This document shows positions 59,514 through 64,000 of a stretch of 64,000 bases of DNA, piece after piece (the stretch's first letter is position 1; every line of letters starts with the position of its first letter). The notes under the pieces are model-generated. The model searched no databases. It saw only the letters and a program-made list of their open reading frames with translations, and was not told the origin of the DNA. The stretch spans positions 26,001-90,000 of the forward strand of contig JALJCO010003418.1 of the NCBI GenBank assembly GCA_023101725.1. The letters are read 5' to 3'. This DNA is from Atherinomorus stipes (lineage: Eukaryota > Chordata > Actinopteri > Atheriniformes > Atherinidae). The position numbers were made by a program, and so were the translations under genes.

Positions 59514-59599
59514 GTCTTGATATGCCCATCCCTAGATTCTAGAAGTAAATAGCTGGTATCGGTCGTATCGACATTTGGTATCGATCCATACATCACTAG

Positions 59600-61490
59600 T
59601 GGAAGAACATGAGCAAAGTTTTGATCTGGTTTCATGATATTCCATAGTGGGGGGGGGTGGTCCCGGGTCCTCATACAGCAGGTGTGTCGATATTCGTACT
59701 TCCTCACCATCTCCACCTTCTGTGGGAAATCCATAAATAACTCCCATCTGATGACCCAAGAAAGAGGTTCTGCCTGGATGATGTCGGAACCAAACCTCAG
59801 TGAGAGGACGTAATGTCCCTTTAGGCTGACGACATGTCTGACAAACACGCGTAGCGTCACCAGGAATCCAGAGCAGCCTCCATCAAACTCACCGAGTGTT
59901 TGAGCCGCACCTGGAGGTACCATCTCTCCGTCATGTTGACGACACTGCTGATATGAGAAAAACGCGATAGCTCCTCGTTGCAGGTTCAAATCCCAGCGTG
60001 GGACTTTTGCTGCCCCTCCCCTCATCATCTGACCACCTTCCCCGTCCAAATTCCTTCTGTTAAAGGCCTCAAAAATGTGGATGTTTTCCTCTTTAACTCT
60101 TGAATGTTCTACACCCACCAAACGACGTTTCCATGGAAACAATGAAGGTTCTTCTTTAAAACTAAATTAAATTAAAGGGATACAGTGTGACCTTTGACCC
60201 AAACATCCGCCTAATGTAAGTCAAATTGATGATTTCTGGGGTAAATATGCAGCACTTGAGCCATGTCGGAGCTCTGGGGGGCAGACGTAACCTTGATGGA
60301 TGACCTGGGGTGCTTTTCTTCGTGGCTCCATGACTTCGGCATCAGCGGATCAAACTGGTCACGGTTTAATGTGACGGCTTAATGTTTCCGGTCCCTTTAA
60401 GGAGGAAAACTTCACGGGGATCTTTGCATATTTACACTCAGTGATTTAAAAGCGGAAATCTCTGCAAGTTTAAAGTATTTTGACGTTTCTGAGATTAGCA
60501 GATGAAAACGGATTTTCCATTAGGATCAATAAAAAGAATCAGAACGGTGGCGTCGGCTCTGCTGTGTTGTTGTTACACTGGATTGTTTGTTATTTGGCTT
60601 TTTGCTGTGGACATGAAGCGATAACTTCTCTAAGAAAGAACATTTTCCACTGACTGCGAAGCACTGAGAGGCTCTGATGGTTTGTGATTATTATTTTTAA
60701 ATGTGATTGGAACAAGTTGATGAAAACAGATCTATGAGTTGGATTTATCAACAAACTGTTTGAAAGTGTGAATGTGTCAGTTAAAATGCACATTAGGATT
60801 ATTAAAATGTAATCAAGACTAGCCTTTATTTTTCTACAGCAGTGTGTGAGCACACGAGAATTTAATGAAACAATCGCAAACCTTTTATGAACTAAAGTGC
60901 TCACTGTCACACTGAGTTATAAACCAGGATGGATCTATAACTTCTGTGGACAAACTGGTGGCCAAACATGTTTTTTTTTATTTAAACAGATGAACTAAAC
61001 GGCGGACTTTAGGGTGCAGTTGTGCACTTGTATCCTCCATATTTATGTTCATGGAAAATGCCTTGTATGATATTTTCAATTAAAATATAAATGAGCAGTT
61101 GTCTGCAAGTTGGGTTGTTTGTTTTTCTGTCCAAAAGCATGTCTGTGTGTGAACAGTTTCTTAATCCAAACCAAAACCTGTCCTCTGGCCACAAGCAAGG
61201 AAATATTGATATAGATTATTTTCCTTAACAATTTATAAGTTAATCTGCAGGAAAAATAATTTAAACGGACAAAATAACGCACAAGCAAATCAGTGATGCA
61301 GAAGTGTATGTGATGAGATCTTGGACAGTAATTAAGTAAATGTACATCTCATATAATGCATTTCATTTGTGCATTTATTTATTGTTCCAGAAATGTAACG
61401 TGCAGTTCTAGTTTTCAACCACAAGATGGCAGCAAAGCAGCTTTGTGTGAGTCCTCAGAGCAGCTTCATCCCTGCAGCCGAACCAAAGAC
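59600..61490. other. Intergenic sequence with a possible SINE-like piece near 59980-60030
   Basis: No gene is supported. GCAGGTTCAAATCCCAG near 59980 is B-box-like, but I see no matching A box. A 222-codon frame on the minus strand at 59474-60142 runs from the hAT element into this stretch and shows no known domain. Confidence 0.4.
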
Positions 61491-63411
61491 ATATGCTATA
61501 TATGGTAGTATCTGATATATGCTAGTATCTGATATATGCTAGTATCTGATATATGCTAGTATCTGATACCTGCTAGTATCTGATACCTGCTAGTATCTGA
61601 TATATGCTAGTATCTAATATAAAGTATCTGATATATGCTAGTATCTGATACCTGCTAGTATCTGATATATGCTAGTATCTGATACCTGCTAGTATCTGAT
61701 ATATGCTAGTATCTGATACCTGCTAGTATCTGATACCTGCTAGTATCTGATATATGCTAGTATCTGATACCTGCTAGTATCTGATATATGCTAGTATCTG
61801 ATATATGCTAGTATCTGATACCTGCTAGTATCTGATATATGCTAGTATCTGATACCTGCTAGTATCTGATATATGCTAGTATCTGATATATGCTAGTATC
61901 TGATATATGCTAGTATCTGATACCTGCTAGTATCTGATACCTGCTAGTATCTGATATATGCTAGTATCTGATACCTGCTAGTATCTGATATATGCTAGTA
62001 TCTGATATATGCTAGTATCTGATATATGCTAGTATCTGATATATGTTAGTATCTGATATATGTTAGTATCTGATACCTGCTAGTATCTGATATATGCTAG
62101 TATCTGATACCTGCTAGTATCTGATATATGCTAGTATCTGATACCTGCTAGTATCTGATATATGCTAGTATCTGATATATGCTAGTATGTGATACCTGCT
62201 AGTATGTGATATATGCTAGTATGTGATATATGCTAGTATCTGATATATGCTAGTATCTGATATATGCTAGTATCTGATATATGTTAGTATCTGATACCTG
62301 CTAGTATCTGATATATGCTAGTATCTGATATATGCTAGTATCTGATATATGCAAGTATCTGATATATGCTAGTATCTGATACCTGCTAGTATCTGATATA
62401 TGCTAGTATCTGATACCTGCTAGTATCTGATATATGCTAGTATCTGATACCTGCTAGTATCTGATACCTGCTAGTATCTGATATATGCTAGTATCTGATA
62501 TATGCTAGTATCTGATATATGCTAGTATCTGATATATGCTAGTATCTGATATATGCTAGTATCTGATACCTGCTAGTATCTGATACCTGCTAGTATCTGA
62601 TATATGCTAGTATCTGATACCTGCTAGTATCTGATATATGCTAGTATCTGATATATGCTAGTATCTGATACCTGCTAGTATCTGATATATGCTAGTATCT
62701 GATATATGCTAGTATCTGATACCTGCTAGTATCTGATATATGCTAGTATCTGATACCTGCTAGTATCTGATATATGCTAGTATCTGATACCTGCTAGTAT
62801 CTGATATATGCTAGTATCTGATATATGCAAGTATCTGATACCTGCTAGTATGTGATACCTGCTAGTATCTGATATATGCTAGTATCTGATATATGCTAGT
62901 ATCTGATACCTGCTAGTATCTGATATATGCTAGTATCTGATATATGCTAGTATCTAATACCTGCTAGTATCTAATACCTGCTAGTATCTGATATGTGGTA
63001 GTATCTATTACCTGCTAGTATCTGATATATGCCAGTATTTGATATATGCTAGTATCTGATATATGGTAGTATCTGATATATGCTAGTATCTGATACCTGC
63101 TAGTATCTGATATATGCTAGTATCTAATACCTGCTAGTATCTGATACCTGCTAGTATCTGATACCTGCTAGTATCCGATATATGGTAGTATCTAATACCT
63201 GCTAGTATCTAATACCTGCTAGTATCTAATACCTGCTAGTATCTGATACCTGCTAGTATCTGATATATGGTAGTATCTAATACCTGCTAGTATCTAATAC
63301 CTGCTAGTATCTGATACCTGCTAGTATCTAATACCTGCTAGTATCTAATACCTGCTAGTATCTGATACCTGCTAGTATCTGATACCTGCTAGTATATACT
63401 AGTATCTAAGT
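61491..63411. repeat. 17-bp two-type minisatellite array, about 112 copies
   Basis: Units GCTAGTATCTGATATAT and GCTAGTATCTGATACCT alternate irregularly. Minor variants (AGTATGTG, GTTAG, GCAAG, TAATACC) cluster, with TAATACC confined to the right 500 bp. Stops prevent long open frames. Confidence 0.97.
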
Positions 63412-64000
63412 TACAAACACAGCATTTGTCTTTTACATCAGAGACGTATTTATAGAGGACGGAGTTTAGGGGGAAGCATTTGTGTGTAATATAAAGCAGC
63501 ATTTCTGTCATTTTGTGAGGTAGCACGTGCTCATAAGGGAGAGAAAAAGCAGCTCCATCATCTCCCACTCAGGACCGATTCAGTCTGTTTATGTCTGACT
63601 GCTGGAATTCTTCTAGAAATGAGAGATTTTCTTATAAAAACATTGTTAAATCTTTTGTCTAAGGTGGAAAGGCCTTCAATAGTCGTGTTAAAAGTATTGA
63701 AAGTGGTGCGGCTACGTGTGTCTGTGCTGCAGCGTGACAAACACATGATCATGCATTTATCACAGTACTATTCTGCATTTGGGAGATAGGAACTCTGTAC
63801 TTCCGTAAAAAGTCCTCATAAGAGTCCGTAAACCCCTCACAATCAAAAGGTTGTTATTATTGTGGAAGCAGTTCATGCAGAATAATGACGTGTTTCTACG
63901 TGTGACGCTGACATTGTTCCATATAAAGTACTTGTGAGCAGTCGTTACGCTTGTACAGGAAAAACCAGGACAGGAGATGGTTGGATAGTTTAATGGGCAG
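63412..64000. other. Non-repetitive intergenic sequence
   Basis: No gene or element recognised up to the right edge. Confidence 0.45.

Larger units (their letters stand above)
57691..59534. mobile_element. Non-autonomous hAT-type element with intact 8-bp target duplication
   Basis: The octamer GATTCTAG occurs at 57683-57690 and 59535-59542. Just inside, the left end reads CAGGGATGGGCGATACC and the right end, reversed, TAGGGATGGGCATATC, sharing AGGGATGGGC. An 8-bp duplication and C/TAGGG termini are hAT hallmarks. The interior holds GATAC-rich subterminal repeats, a tRNA-derived SINE (about 57850-58040) and a 40-bp minisatellite (58345-59348), but no transposase. The total is 1,844 bp. Confidence 0.85.
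54747..59599. mobile_element. Candidate outer hAT-like element, interrupted
   Basis: The left end TAGTGATGTGCAATACC (54747) and, in reverse, the right end TAGTGATGTATGGATCG ending at about 59599 share TAGTGATGT and GATAC-rich subterminal sequence. The flanks GTGGAAAG and GTGGAAGA are a plausible mutated 8-bp duplication (6 of 8). A complete inner hAT-like element (57691-59534) interrupts it near its right end. I see no transposase. Limits and identity are tentative. Confidence 0.4.

Noticed and set aside
59474..60142. 222-codon minus-strand frame
   Set aside because: It crosses the right end of the hAT-type element and its target duplication, and has no recognisable domain.
61491..63411. CRISPR-like regular repeats
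   Set aside because: The units are contiguous with no unique spacers, and the DNA is vertebrate.

Overview
This is vertebrate, almost certainly teleost fish, nuclear DNA. The evidence is one split gene with GT/AG introns, remnants of L2-type LINEs, Tc1/mariner, hAT, piggyBac-like and PIF/Harbinger-like elements of the kinds common in ray-finned fish, a tRNA-derived SINE, and an unusual load of minisatellites. I estimate that more than a third of the 64 kb is tandem repeat. Nothing suggests bacterial, viral or plasmid DNA.

Only one gene is well supported. Six exons on the + strand (45743-53390) encode an endothelial cell-selective adhesion molecule (ESAM-like: V-type Ig, C2-type Ig, one membrane span, long cytoplasmic tail with a PDZ-type C terminus). 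The first exon, with start codon and signal peptide, was not found; it lies upstream, either unrecognised in this window or beyond it. The introns carry L2 remnants, a TAA-flanked MITE, a Harbinger-like fragment and a 2.3-kb 20-bp minisatellite.

Layout: 1-4439, 72-bp CpG-rich array (continues off the left edge); 6592-8500, 73-bp hairpin array; 10414-12114, TTAA-flanked element with a nested Tc1-like element; 12577-13910, 61-bp array; 14102-14749, G-rich 9-10-bp array; 16630-17190, 11-bp array; 20198-20823, second Tc1-like copy; 21055-25967, giant 9/12-bp array; 27308-27455, 17-bp array; 28115-29430, 22-bp array; 30476-30859, Tc1-like MITE; 34348-37268, 19-bp array; 39178-40512, LINE remnant; 40590-41262, palindromic 70-bp array; 43731-44086, (AAT)n; 44218-45656, dispersed repeat plus L2; 45743-53390, esam; 54747-59599, nested hAT-like elements with a SINE and a 40-bp array; 61491-63411, 17-bp array. 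The rest is non-coding sequence in which I recognise little.

The very long open frames in the arrays (for example 1,497 codons from position 20) are by-products of stop-free repeat units. I found no multi-gene system. The most interesting signals are the ETS/forkhead-like motif array inside an endothelial gene, the arrays able to form hairpins or G-quadruplexes, and several transposons whose target duplications can be read directly.
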